Source of the DNA: Micropterix aruncella | Lineage: Eukaryota; Arthropoda; Insecta; Lepidoptera; Micropterigidae | Direction of reading: 5' to 3' | NCBI GenBank assembly: GCA_944548615.1 | Contig: OX155980.1 | Coordinates: 39,991,938-40,055,937 of the forward strand | Length of the DNA: 64,000 bases | In this document: positions 13,253 to 23,160 of the stretch, in pieces | Position numbering within the stretch: position 1 is the stretch's first letter | Layout: each line of letters begins with the position of its first letter | Made by a program: the position numbers and the translations under genes | The notes under the pieces: model-generated | What the model was told of the DNA's origin: nothing | What the model saw: the letters and a program-made list of their open reading frames with translations, nothing else | Database searches by the model: none

Positions 13253-13281
13253 GCTTAAAAAGTTCATCCATACATATTTTA

Positions 13282-13868
13282 AGCTATTGCATAGCTTTTA
13301 TCGCGGGCCTAGGCCAGCGCGGCGACCGAATGAAGAAATTTCTTAGCGAAAATTAATGATTTTAAACTGATAATTACGTCTAAACGAGTACTGCTTACGA
13401 TTTGAAAAAAATATATGTTAAACAAGAACATTTTCCTAATATTCTTACCTTTGAATATTTTAGATTTTGTTTATATTACATAGTGTAATTAATTTGTAAA
13501 ATTAGGTCTAACCGAACACAAAAACGACTACTACGCAAATACTATCTGGCGTATTATTATGAAACCTGCACCATTTTAAAGATAATCTAATTATCTATCT
13601 TTTTATTTACGATTTTTTTTTATTAATCCGTTTTTTTTGCTTTATCGAATAATAAATTCGTGTGCGGCGCTCTATCGGAAGACGTTTAAAATGCTTTCGC
13701 AGCCGCAAATGATTCGGAATAATTTCAACGTTTTCCGATAGAGTGCAGTTATCTGATATCAGAAAAAATAAAATAAATAAAATAAATAAATAATTATAAT
13801 TGCATAAGTTGTTAAAAAATGCTATGCAATAGCTTTACCGCGGCAGTCCCCGAGTGCCACACGTATTT
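13282..13868 (+). mobile_element. hairpin MITE family, full copy 1
   Basis: About 587 bp. The left end is ttaagctattgcatagc. The right part repeats the inverse (gctatgcaatagctt) followed by ccgcggcagtccccgagtg and ends in cacacgta plus a T run. Each end motif is itself a small palindrome. At 13670-13745 lies a long imperfect hairpin with arms starting ctctatcggaagacg and ending cgttttccgatagag. Highly similar full copies are at 19937-20513 and 25037-25640. No ORF. Confidence 0.85.
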
Positions 13869-14431
13869 TTTTAACTAAATTTAATGATGATTTTTAAGTA
13901 CATCTAAGAATTTAATATATAAATGACACATTTCAAGGTAAATTCATTGAGTTCACAAGCTGAACGTCAATAGAAAATAATAGCACATTTTTCCAACGGA
14001 TTCTATGAGCTTCTCCCCTAGAAAGAACCGCTAAATAAAACTAGAAGCCACTTTGTTTGTCATAAAAATATTTTTTTCTTCATATACTTTTGATGGACTC
14101 ATCGCGTATATGACACACGAAAAAGAAAGAATAGATTAAGGATCAGAAAAAAAGATAAAGAAACAAAATAAAACAGTTTCCATAGAATTTTATATGTAGC
14201 GAGTGAATCTGAAAAATAAGTAATGTATGTTAGAGCCATGCATCTTTGTCATTCAAATATTCGTTGATTTTATAGTTTGCAAAAAGTCGTCGTTACGATG
14301 CTTAAATTGTTTTATTGGCAACTCAAAAAAATCTTAAAAACCTATAAATCAACGAAATCTTAATATAAATATCAACAGTCAAAATATAATAAGAATATAA
14401 AAATAGCCAGCAAAATAGTAGAAATCTAAAT
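13869..14431. other. unassigned AT-rich DNA
   Basis: No recognised structure on either strand. Confidence 0.3.
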
Positions 14432-14625
14432 CTACATATAAAGTATATAGGCTCGGGTAGCCAATGGGTCGTTTTTAAGGATATGTGACAGCAAGTCAAC
14501 ATCTACCCCCGCTGACTTAGGAAACATACGTTTACAGACTCCTCCGGTCATTCGCCAGTCGCACATGCAGAGACACAGGCGCCTGGGGCCGCCCGAGACC
14601 TTCCCCCTCCCCTCCACGGTAACTT
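14432..14625. repeat. fragment related to the GC-rich macro-repeat
   Basis: GC-rich island with phrases shared with the macro-repeat, e.g. gccaatgggtcgtttttaagg compared with a related segment near 1110, and a cacccccgct-type stretch. A diverged piece of one monomer. Confidence 0.4.
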
Positions 14626-14769
14626 TTAGTTTAATTTAGTAATTGTAAAACTTTTATTATTTAAAAAGTCTTAGCCGTATGATTACGTTGTTAGAAAATC
14701 GATCGTTAAGAACCCTTGAAAGTCGTTAATCACTAGACAATCATTTCATTTTGTTCAATACGAAACTAT

Positions 14770-15180
14770 CTGCCTACCTGCATTATGAATAGCAATCTTT
14801 ACAGTGAAAGCTCGTATGAATGCGATGCGACAGTCACCTTTAAAAATAAAAAATAAAAAAAGTGAATAAAAAATAAAATAAAAAATAAATAAATATAATA
14901 ATAATATTTTTAAAAAAAAAAAATTTTTTACACAAACGTGGCACTCTAGTGGGACATCCGAAGTGAGCTTGCCTTAACACATGGGTGCGTAGCAAGGCGG
15001 GCTCGGAGGCTCTTTGCATAGCATAATAGAAAGATAATCATTTGCGTTTAATATATGCGTTATGTAACCTGGGCTCAGACAGATGTGTATATACCTTTAG
15101 AAACATACAACGGCATTTTCTTGACTTTCAATTCATTTTATGTTGTGCTCATGCACTTGAATGTATATGTAAATAAAATA
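14770..15180. repeat. retroelement 3'-UTR-like repeat shared with 21470-21870
   Basis: A series of collinear similar phrases occurs here and at 21470-21870: tgcctacc, then a cgtatgaa/gcgac segment, then a cgtggcact/cgtgccact segment, then acctgggct-agacaga, then ttttgtgctc. In the second place it lies just downstream of a minus-strand jockey RT, so both are probably 3' untranslated sequence of one retroelement family. Confidence 0.45.
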
Positions 15181-15435
15181 AATATTAAATAAAATGAAAA
15201 GAACGTTGCATTTTAAAACAAGGGATCGTCAAAGGTGTACTTATACGTACATTGACTGCCCGTTATTAATTAAATCAATACAGGAGGGGAATTGGTCCGC
15301 GGTGTACTCAAATAAAAATAGAAAATAATCTACAAACAACTTTATAGATATTCTAGTGTGTTACGTAAATCAATGCACCAGCTATAAACAAATAAATAGA
15401 AAGACACATAAACAAGGGTGATCTATGTTTTGGTG
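15181..15435. other. unassigned AT-rich DNA
   Basis: Nothing recognised. Confidence 0.3.
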
Positions 15436-15675
15436 AAGCTCAACAAGCGTTACTAGCTCCAGGTGATACAATTCTATGCACCTACCAGCGCTGCAGACTA
15501 CGAGGAAGTACAGCAGATGTACGAAGACGTAAATGCTGGGAGGAAAGCAGAAAAGGTAAAGTTCACCGTGGTTATGGGAGACTTCAATGCCAAAATAAGT
15601 CAGAATACTTCCGATGACCCCACAAACAAAGGCCCATTTGGCTTAGGTGTCAGGAACGAAAGATCAAAGCTATGC
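15436..15675 (+). pseudogene. RTE-type endonuclease fragment (CFDP2-like)
   Basis: The frame gives VIQFYAPTSAADYEEV, then KVKFTVVMGDFNAK, then GPFGLGVRNER. These are hallmark motifs of the apurinic-like endonuclease domain of RTE/BovB-type non-LTR elements, often annotated as craniofacial development protein 2-like: the YAPTS strand, the catalytic GDFNAK and the G-x-GxRNERG loop. The frame is clean for about 75 codons. It is then cut by a hairpin-MITE end at about 15676, against which the piggyBac element at 15723 abuts. The RT part is not found nearby. Confidence 0.8.
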
Positions 15676-15722
15676 AATAACTTATATCTTAAGCCCGCGA
15701 TAAAAGCTATGCAATAGCTTAA
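15676..15722 (-). mobile_element. inverted left end of the hairpin MITE family
   Basis: Contains the inverted family terminus (cccgcgataaaagctatgc then aatagcttaa). Its outermost TTAA (15719-15722) is the left target duplication of the piggyBac element. Confidence 0.7.
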
Positions 15723-16257
15723 CCCATTTTCGACCGGTGTTCGATTAATCGAACATGAAATTTGTCCATTTTCAATATTTTTTTTAACTATGAAAGTAAA
15801 TAATATCGGCAATATAGTTAGTATCATTCATTACTATGATCTTTTGGCTATTCTAAAATAATATCCATCACCCCCCCTCCACCCACCTCCGTAATTTTGG
15901 GGGAGGTTGAAAAATACCTGGCCGATAGACCTTTCTTGTAAATTATATTAAAAATATATAATTTAAAATAATAATAATAATAATAATAATATCTTATGGC
16001 TAAAGGACAAAGCTATCTTTTTCAATCAAAAAATCAACACCTGGCAATACCTGGATGGCACAGGTATGAGTCAAAGTTAGTGTTCGATTAATCGATCGTT
16101 GGTGCTTATCCCATACCATAAAATTCCATACAAATGAAACATATCGTAGTATAAGTGAATAGACAAGATTGTGTCAGTAAAAAACAATTGTTTATTGATT
16201 TTTTGGAATGTTAGATGATTTACAGAATAGTAAAGAGTTTTTAGGAAAATAAAAAAA

Positions 16258-17349
16258 TTATTTATCATGGAAAACTTTGAAACAATGCGAGTGCATATGC
16301 TTGCCACATTTCTCGCACATCCAAATTGTTGGTTTGCCACAGCCTTTCAAGTGGCATCGACGATGTTTCCCTTCCGGCTGACGGACGATGAGGTGTTCAC
16401 CAACCACGTTTGGTAAGTTTCGCGGTCTCTGGAACTCCAGGTCATCATCCACTTCTAATCCTTCTTTATCATCGGTCAACAGAAGAGACTCAGTGACGGA
16501 CAGCTTGAATTGTTTCTGGCTCATTGGTTTCTCGTTTTTATATTTCGCGACCATATAATGCAGTTTCCAAGCATTCACAACAGAAGAATTCAGGGTGTTT
16601 ATCCAAAGTGGCCAGTACCATTTCTTTCCACGGATGTTGACTCGATAATTTTGAATGGCGTTGTCGTGAAGATCAACGCCGCCCATCCCTTTGTTATAGT
16701 GGCGAAGCACAGCTGGCTGATCCACGTTGACAAATTTACCTTCTTCTCTTGGCCCTTTCTTAGAAGCCTTAGTTGCTTTTTTCCAACGCCGAACAGAGTG
16801 GAGTGGCAGAATCTGATCATAATTTGTAGCAATTGTTACCTCCTTATTATCTTGCCAGCGACAAAGAGTGATCTGGTTGTTAGAGTCGTACATATAATCA
16901 TGTTCGCCGCGAGGCAAATCTTTTTCGGTTTTCATATTAGTAGCACCGCCAGATACACGATTACAGCGAACAGTTCCAGTGGCACAGAATCCCTTTTTTG
17001 ATAGCAAGCACATAAGATGATAGGAAGTAAAGAAGTTGTCGAAAAATACCACGTGACGCATGGGGGCCTCGACATTACTAAGTAAACGGAGAACGACATC
17101 AGCTCCAAGACCAACCTCTGTGTTGTATTCATCGGATTTTCCACAGTAAGGGATGAAAAAGAACAAATATCCGATTGACGAACAGAGGCACCAAAGTTTA
17201 TATCCAAAACGAATCGGTTTTCCTAGAATAAACATTTTGCAACTATGGCGGCCGAAATAGGCCACCATCTGCTCGTCTATGGACAAAAACTCCGCCCAAA
17301 TGCCAAACTGCATAAACTTTCTGTTTATAATATTGAAGAATGGACGAAG
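16258..17349 (-). CDS. piggyBac transposase, exon 2 (catalytic domain and Cys-rich C-terminus)
   Basis: Starts after the AG at 17351-17350 in phase 0 with LRPFFNIINRKFMQFG. It continues with the three acidic catalytic positions in their usual contexts: FLSIDEQMVAYFGRHS, then VVFFDNFFTSYHL, then GMGGVDLHDNAIQNYR. The C-terminus has the zinc-binding pattern CHLKGCGKPTIWMCEKCGKH followed by HSHCF. Together with exon 1 the protein would be about 630 residues, normal for the family. It acts in the nucleus, where it cuts at TTAA and rejoins without repair synthesis. No stop or frameshift is seen in this exon. An AATAAA on the minus strand near 16190 can serve as polyadenylation signal inside the element. 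Confidence 0.93.
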   Translation of the reverse strand, partial: LRPFFNIINRKFMQFGIWAEFLSIDEQMVAYFGRHSCKMFILGKPIRFGYKLWCLCSSIGYLFFFIPYCGKSDEYNTEVGLGADVVLRLLSNVEAPMRHVVFFDNFFTSYHLMCLLSKKGFCATGTVRCNRVSGGATNMKTEKDLPRGEHDYMYDSNNQITLCRWQDNKEVTIATNYDQILPLHSVRRWKKATKASKKGPREEGKFVNVDQPAVLRHYNKGMGGVDLHDNAIQNYRVNIRGKKWYWPLWINTLNSSVVNAWKLHYMVAKYKNEKPMSQKQFKLSVTESLLLTDDKEGLEVDDDLEFQRPRNLPNVVGEHLIVRQPEGKHRRCHLKGCGKPTIWMCEKCGKHMHSHCFKVFHDK

Positions 17350-17413
17350 CTAAAATCAATGAAATACAAATTAGGAAACTTCAATCACAATAATATAATG
17401 AAAATTATAGTAC
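17350..17413 (-). other. 64-bp intron of the piggyBac transposase
   Basis: On the minus strand it begins gtactataatttt and ends ttgattttag. It has GT-AG ends, is AT-rich with a pyrimidine tract, and joins two phase-0 codons to give the conserved DKMAK-LRPFF junction. Confidence 0.9.
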
Positions 17414-18214
17414 CTTGGCCATCTTATCGTTAGTATCTAATTCGTAATTATTGGCAAAATGAATGTATCTCTTGATGTGCGTGAACGTAGCTCTCGACAT
17501 TGCTTGCTTTACCATTGGAATTCCCATTGACAGCTTCGAAGACCAATAATCCTCAACAGAAGGCAAAGTGTGGTAGCCCGACAGCATTAAAATCCCCAAG
17601 AATCTCTTCAATAAAACCAAGTCTAAATGAAAATCCGTGTTCTTCTGGGCTGCAAATCGGTTGGTCTCAGTTATGATATGATCCAACACCTCCCCATCAT
17701 AAAACTTTGAAAATATTTGAATTGGCGAAAGATCTTTAAGTTTTTCACACACCTCTTTTTGCATGTCGGACAACGGAGCGGCATTAGGCGATATATCATA
17801 ATGTAATTGCTTCTTTCCTCTATTCCTGGACCATTTTGGAGTTCCAAATGAACTCAATGGTTTGCAACTGACTTTCGGTTTTTTACGAGGTGGGACAGTC
17901 GATTTAGCAGCTGATTTAGAAGCTGATTTAGAAGTTGACGGCCCAGCCTCCGGTTCAGATTCTACAATCTCTTCAAAACCAATATCCTCAAGAATATTTC
18001 GCTCAGTCTCAATTTCCACATAGCCGGCAACCTCAGTCAAAGCACTTGGATCCGAATTAATTGCAATGAAATTGTCGTCGATTAATTCTTCATCCGATTG
18101 TTTGTCTACCTCCGGTGGGAGTATATTGACAGATTGAACAGGATTTTTATCATCGCTCCAACTCTCTATAATATCTTGAATCTACTTCATTGTTAATTTC
18201 TTCGAACGTGGCAT
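17414..18214 (-). CDS. piggyBac transposase, exon 1 (with premature stop)
   Basis: The most natural start is the ATG at 18214, giving MPRSKKLTMK, and then an in-frame TAG at 18182-18184. Beyond the stop the frame stays open to the end of the exon: an acidic region, then a Ser/Thr-Lys-rich stretch with PPRKKPKV (a likely nuclear localisation signal), then the conserved N-terminal helical domain with PIQIFSKFYDGEVLDHI, FLGILMLSGYHTLP, DYWSS and MSRATFTHIKRYIHFA. The exon ends DKMAK, followed directly by a GT donor at 17413-17412. In piggyBac proteins the next residues are typically V/L-RP, which is exactly what exon 2 supplies. No methionine follows the stop for about 140 codons, so the present copy probably does not make a full protein unless the stop is read through. 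Confidence 0.88.
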
Positions 18215-18656
18215 TTTGCAATTCTAGAATCAAATAACAATACAATGACATATTCACTCAATAACATAACACTCGCAAAAACACATCGTACGAATCAATA
18301 TTTTACTAAATACTGACCACTTATTTTGCGATAGAAATGATTAGAAACTACCAAAATGTAAAAATATGATAAGCACGCACAAAACACGTTTATTCCTGTT
18401 GAAAACACAATAGAAATGGAAGAGACGCGGTCACTTGACAGTAAAATTTGACATTTCGTATTTGTATGGGATTTTATGGTATGGGATAAGCGCCAACGTT
18501 CGATTAATCGAACATTTGTTTTTTTGACATAACGGTAAAATGGGTGGGGGTAGTTTTTTTTTTATGGTGGATTTGGAATCAGGGTACTCTAATTACCCTA
18601 GAAATATACTTTATTTTTAAAAAATCAGCAATTTTTGCAGCGCGGTCGAAAATGGG

Positions 18657-18745
18657 TTAATAAATAATTATAATTGCATAAGTTGTTAAAAATGCTATGC
18701 AATAGCTTTACCGCGGCAGTCCCCGAGTGCCAAACGTATTTTTTA
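18657..18745 (+). mobile_element. right end of the hairpin MITE family
   Basis: From TTAA it reads taaataattataattgcat, then the gctatgcaatagctt motif, then ccgcggcagtccccgagtg, ending at the T run. It is the plus-oriented right terminus of the family, while the left flank of the piggyBac is a minus-oriented left terminus. Confidence 0.75.
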
Positions 18746-18944
18746 TTGCAAATTGTTACTTTATAGCCTTTGTTTATGATAATTGGAAGGTTTGGAGAAA
18801 TGTTATAATCTTGGTTAATTTGAGTTTACTTTATATAACCTTTGTTAAATTGAGTAACTAGTTTAGGACTAATTTAATTCCATTCTTACACAACACTAAT
18901 GGTTGTAATAGAAATAAATACTCATTATCTTTATCTTATCTTTA

Positions 18945-19567
18945 CAGATCGCGCTGAATGTATTAAATATCTCGGAGTGGAAATAGATTGTCATCTAAGA
19001 TGTGACACACATATTAATAGCATAACCAATAAAACCAGAAAATTTGTGTATGTTTTTAGTGGTCTTGGGTCAGTTTTAGATAGAAAAACCTTAAAACTGT
19101 ATATTTTGCCCTTGCTCGGTCAATATGAATGTATGAAATTCACTCCAGTGGTGGAAGTTCCCTGACACTCATGTATAAGCTGCCTATGCACAAAAACTTA
19201 TTTTTAAAATTATGTATCGCCGGCCGATGAGATTCCCATCGGAATTGCTATACAATGTAGCATCAGTCCTCAATATTAGGCAGCTTTATATGAAGAGTAT
19301 CATCATTCATTCCCATAAAAACCTCAGCAACAAGTAACCAGATCTTCCTATCACAACACTAGGTCAGCAACTATTGAACAATTCCTTGTCCCTAAAATGA
19401 GAACTGCGTTTGTTCAGGGGCATTATCTTTCTATAGCTCCTCGAGCCTACAATAAAGTTGAAAATTGTAATAAATCTTTAAAAAGCAACACTATTTTAAA
19501 GAAACTAATTCTTAGATTGCTTGTAAACTTGGGTAGAACTGCACAAGCTATTTTTCTATGTTGAAGA
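18945..19567 (+). pseudogene. CR1/Rex-like RT C-terminal fragment
   Basis: The frame reads RAECIKYLGVEIDCHLRCDT, then HINSITNKTRKFVYVFSGLG, then SVLDRKTLKLYILPLLGQ. After stops and shifts it continues IFKIMYRRPMRFPSELLYN and VLNIRQLYMKSIIIHSHKN. This is the thumb and C-terminal region following the YADD palm motif in CR1/Rex/jockey-type elements. Several stops are present. A related but different copy lies at 63386-64000. The 370 bp downstream are presumably 3' UTR. Confidence 0.75.
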
Positions 19568-19936
19568 ATAGGAAATTGCACAGTATTAGACTTCTATTTC
19601 TTTTCTATATACATTCATATTTTAATTAACGTGAATGTACCTATTATAAGTGCACACTTCTTTTATAATTTCTATAAACGTGCCTAAGTGTGCATGTATG
19701 TGCGATTGTGTATACAAATATATGCATCTATGATAATTTGTCCATTTCTGTCTATAATAATTGTATTGTGACTATCTATTAAAGCATATTCTCAATTAAT
19801 TTCTAAATTTTTAATATCCGATAGTAATATAATTTAGTTTAATTTATTGTGATATAATTTCATTTATACGACTAATATTATCAGAAGTACTTGCTTATTT
19901 CAATTTTAGGTTAATTTATACCTAATTCAAAAACAT
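19568..19936. other. retroelement 3' UTR and AT-rich DNA
   Basis: No coding signal. Follows directly on the RT fragment and ends at a hairpin MITE. Confidence 0.3.
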
Positions 19937-20513
19937 TTTTAAGCTATTGCATAGCTTTTATCGCGGGCCTAGGCCAGCGCGGCGACCGAATGAAGAAATT
20001 TCTTAACGAAAATTAATGATTTTAAACTGATAATTACGTCTAAATGAGTACTGCTTACGATTCGAAAAAAATATATGTTAAACAAGAACATCTTCCTAAT
20101 ATTCTTAGCTTTGAATATTTTAGATTTTGTTTATATTACATAGTGTAATTAATTTGTGAAATTGGGTCTAACCGAACACAAAAACGATTACTACGCAAAT
20201 ACTATCTGGCGTATTATTATGAAACCTGCACCATTTTAAAGATAATTTAATTATCTATCTTTTTATCTACGATTTTTTTGAATAATCCGTTTTTTTTGCT
20301 TTATCGAATAAAAAATTCGTGCGCGGCGCTCTATCGGAAGACGTTTAAATTATTCCGAAGCCGCAAATGATTCGGAATAATTTGAACGTTTTCCGATAGA
20401 GCGCAGTTATCTGATATCAGAAAAAATAAATTAATAATTATAATTGCATAAGTTGTTATTAATGCTATGCAATAGCTTTACCGCGGCAGTCCCCGAGTGA
20501 CACACGTATTTTT
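19937..20513 (+). mobile_element. hairpin MITE family, full copy 2
   Basis: About 577 bp, very similar to 13282-13868 and 25037-25640 throughout, including terminal ttaagctattgcatagc, the hairpin (here at about 20331-20403) and the terminal cacgta plus T run. Confidence 0.85.
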
Positions 20514-21469
20514 TTTTTATCAAGTTTTATCCGTATGGTTTCTGTCTCGGCAAAATAGTTGTATTTAGAATTAACTACCAATAATATTAATATTAAAATA
20601 TTCATAATACCGTAAACATTCCACACAACAAAGCCGTGAATATATGTATTCTACAGTTTTGAATAAGGGAATCACTAACATAGTATATTAAAGAAACCAT
20701 GGAAACGAGAGAAACCATGGAAACAAGAGAAAAGAAAAATAACAAAAAAAAAAAAAAAGAAGTAACATATTTTGTTTTAAAATTTTCATTCTTTCACAAT
20801 GTAACAAATAGAAATAATTGAATTTATAATTATTTGAGCCACATTGAAAGTGGAATTATAAAGTGACAAGAAAACAGTTTTTTATTCAACCTTCAAGCGG
20901 TAGAGACAAAAATAACAGTCAGTGTTCGGAAAACTTTCGATAATTGAGTGCACAAGAGAGAACTTCGCGAGACCAGACTTCGACAGGACCGAGTTTATAA
21001 CCCGACCCCGACGATATCTACGCTTCGCAGGACAGTACTGCTCTTCAAACGGTAAGCGACAATAACAGCTTATACCTTGATGCCTCAATTATGCGAGCGG
21101 CTAGATTTACAAACTAGTGGAGACTAGATCGATCTTATAGGAAAAGAGATCGCTGCGGAATCTGCAAAAGGAGACCGTACGATACAAGAGCTTAAGGTCA
21201 CCTTGTATCGCAACTCGCCGAGGAGAGACACGCCTCTACGAGTACCTGGTGTGCCATCGGCAGTAAAACGCCGGTTCACATCACCCCTGGGTGCCACCAA
21301 AATTGCACCTTGTCGTTCTATGGCTACCCTAAAATAAGGTGGCAGATTTTCGATCGGTTTAACCGCTGACCGCTGGATTTGCCACTACAGTTTCTTTGTA
21401 TTCGTTCGAAAATCGCCCGTTATGATCCCCTGTAAATCGTCGATCGGTCAATGCTCAGTTGTATGCTAT
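20514..21469. other. unassigned, includes a GC-richer island
   Basis: AT-rich to about 20880. 20880-21460 is a GC-richer stretch without long ORFs that might be part of an LTR or a leader exon (a gtaagc donor-like site lies at about 21052). No motif supports a firm call. Confidence 0.3.
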
Positions 21470-21964
21470 AAATTTATTTGCCTACCCTATTATCCGAGCA
21501 ATATTACAACAATAAGAATGAAGTTTGTATGAACGCGACAAAAGGGCGGTTTCACATTTGTATGACATAATCTACCAACTAAAATATTTAGTTATAATAT
21601 ATTATATAATTTACTTTTCTTTCTTTCTGACATAACCGTGCCACTTTAATGCCTAGAAAGGAATTTTTCATTTATCACAAAAAAAATATACACAATATAA
21701 TTATATTCTTAAACCTGGGCTTAGACAGAAGTATACCTAAATTTAAACGGTATAAATTACGGCTAAATGTAACATATAACGGTAATTCCTAAATTTTAAC
21801 AAATTTTTCTTTTCTTTTGTGCTCTTGCTCTTAAATGTCTATTTAACCAATATATTCATAAATAAACATAGGGAGAGAAGTCTCGTGAAAAAGATGAAGG
21901 GCATTCAAGGGCTCTTATGAATTAGGTTCTTTTTGACAGGAAAATATCGGTATCCGTATAGGTA
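21470..21964 (-). repeat. probable 3' UTR of the jockey-type element
   Basis: Lies downstream (minus strand) of the RT fragment at 21965-22672 and shares a series of phrases with 14770-15180. Confidence 0.45.
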
Positions 21965-22672
21965 TGAGGCGTTATACTGCGCAAGAATCTGGTTTAAGGT
22001 AGATTTTTTGACTGTTTGGTTTTAACTTCGGAAAATTAAATGTCAATGGATTACGAGTCGTGTCTGCAGGAAAATGTACCCATATACCGTTTAACCAATA
22101 GGGACTGTTGATCTTATTAGATGTGATATCGGAGGACAAGGCCATGTCTGACACTGCCTGTCTAACCTCCAGCCTCTATCTTTAAAACATGTCAGGCTCT
22201 CCTCATAGGCTGCATTCATACATTTACTATAACCGATACCATACTCAAAATGTCTCATTTCGTAGTTAAAACTGTACCGTATCATGTTTTGCGGCATTTA
22301 GCTGCGTTTAAAGTAAGTTAATGTTGTTATAATAAGCATTAGGCATGAAATCGGATACAGTTTTGGCTGCGGAGTATAGACTTTCAGATCATCAGCATAA
22401 AGGATGCAATGCGAGGTCCGAAAATAACTCAAGATATCGTGAATATACACATTGATCAAAAGGGTTCTAAATGAGAGCCCTAGGGTACACCAGAAGGGAC
22501 ATCGTCCGATATAGTTCAACTTGTATCCGACCAACACGACCGCCTGTCTGCGAATACGAAGGTAAGAAACTAGCCATCTTAGTAAGTCACCGTGTATTCC
22601 ACATCCCTCTAGCTTTGCGGGTAAAATGCTGTGGCCCGAGCGATCAAAAGCCCCACTGAAGTCTGTATAGAC
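21965..22672 (-). pseudogene. jockey-type RT, downstream half (split by hAT)
   Basis: Minus-strand frame: YTDFSGAFDRSGHSILPAKL (motif A), then GDLLRWLVSYLRIRRQ, then SCRF-like sequence broken by drift, then HCILYADDLKVY (motif C with YADD). Further pieces in shifted frames, near 22120 and 21990, read DMALSSDITSNKINSPYWLN then TRNPLTFNFPK, the usual C-terminus of jockey ORF2. The upstream half lies beyond the hAT element at 25839-26090. The junction restores VDTVYTDFSGAFD. The copy was already decaying (frameshifts), so the hAT did not kill a live element. Confidence 0.85.
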
Positions 22673-23160
22673 CAAGGGTCAGCAACAGGCGGACCGCGGT
22701 CCGCGTCCGGACCGCGAGAGGACGAACTTAGGACCGCCAAGTTTTCTCTAATATACCTACATAAAAAATATTTTCATAGAACTAGCACTATTTTCATACG
22801 TTTGAAACCTTGGAATCTTAACTAAGTAATTATTTTAGTGCATCCATACTCGCACTAAACAACATACCATATTTTACGTAATTAAATGCGCGAGAGCTGT
22901 TAACGCCGCCTGCATCCCTATCTATCGGCGGCGCGCCTGCGACTGTTTTTTGTTGAGTCGAGCGAATGAGTGCCGAAGTTGGCGGGGCGTGCGGGGGTGC
23001 AGGCGGTAGGGTCGACTAGCGGCCGGTCATTACTTCGTCAATCGCAGTCCGAGATCGCTCGTTCATTTGTCGTTCGTTCGTTCGCTTGTTTTATTTATTT
23101 TTGTCTGGTTGTTTGTGTGAAAACCTTATCGTACCTACATAATATTATACTCACATTAAC

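Larger units (their letters stand above)
15723..18656 (-). mobile_element. piggyBac-type transposon, 2934 bp, complete ends
   Basis: Both ends are cccattttcgaccg in inverted orientation and are directly flanked by TTAA (15719-15722 and 18657-18660), the piggyBac target. Internal to the ends are subterminal inverted repeats of about 53 bp (16082-16134 and 18461-18513) and a 16-bp palindrome, gttcgattaatcgaac, at 15739 and 18498, with a near copy at 16082. The single gene is on the minus strand in two exons. The element looks recent. The only obvious lesion is a stop near the start of the transposase. Confidence 0.93.

Noticed and set aside
16510..17001. Plus-strand open frame of 163 codons
   Set aside because: Antisense shadow of the piggyBac transposase exon 2.
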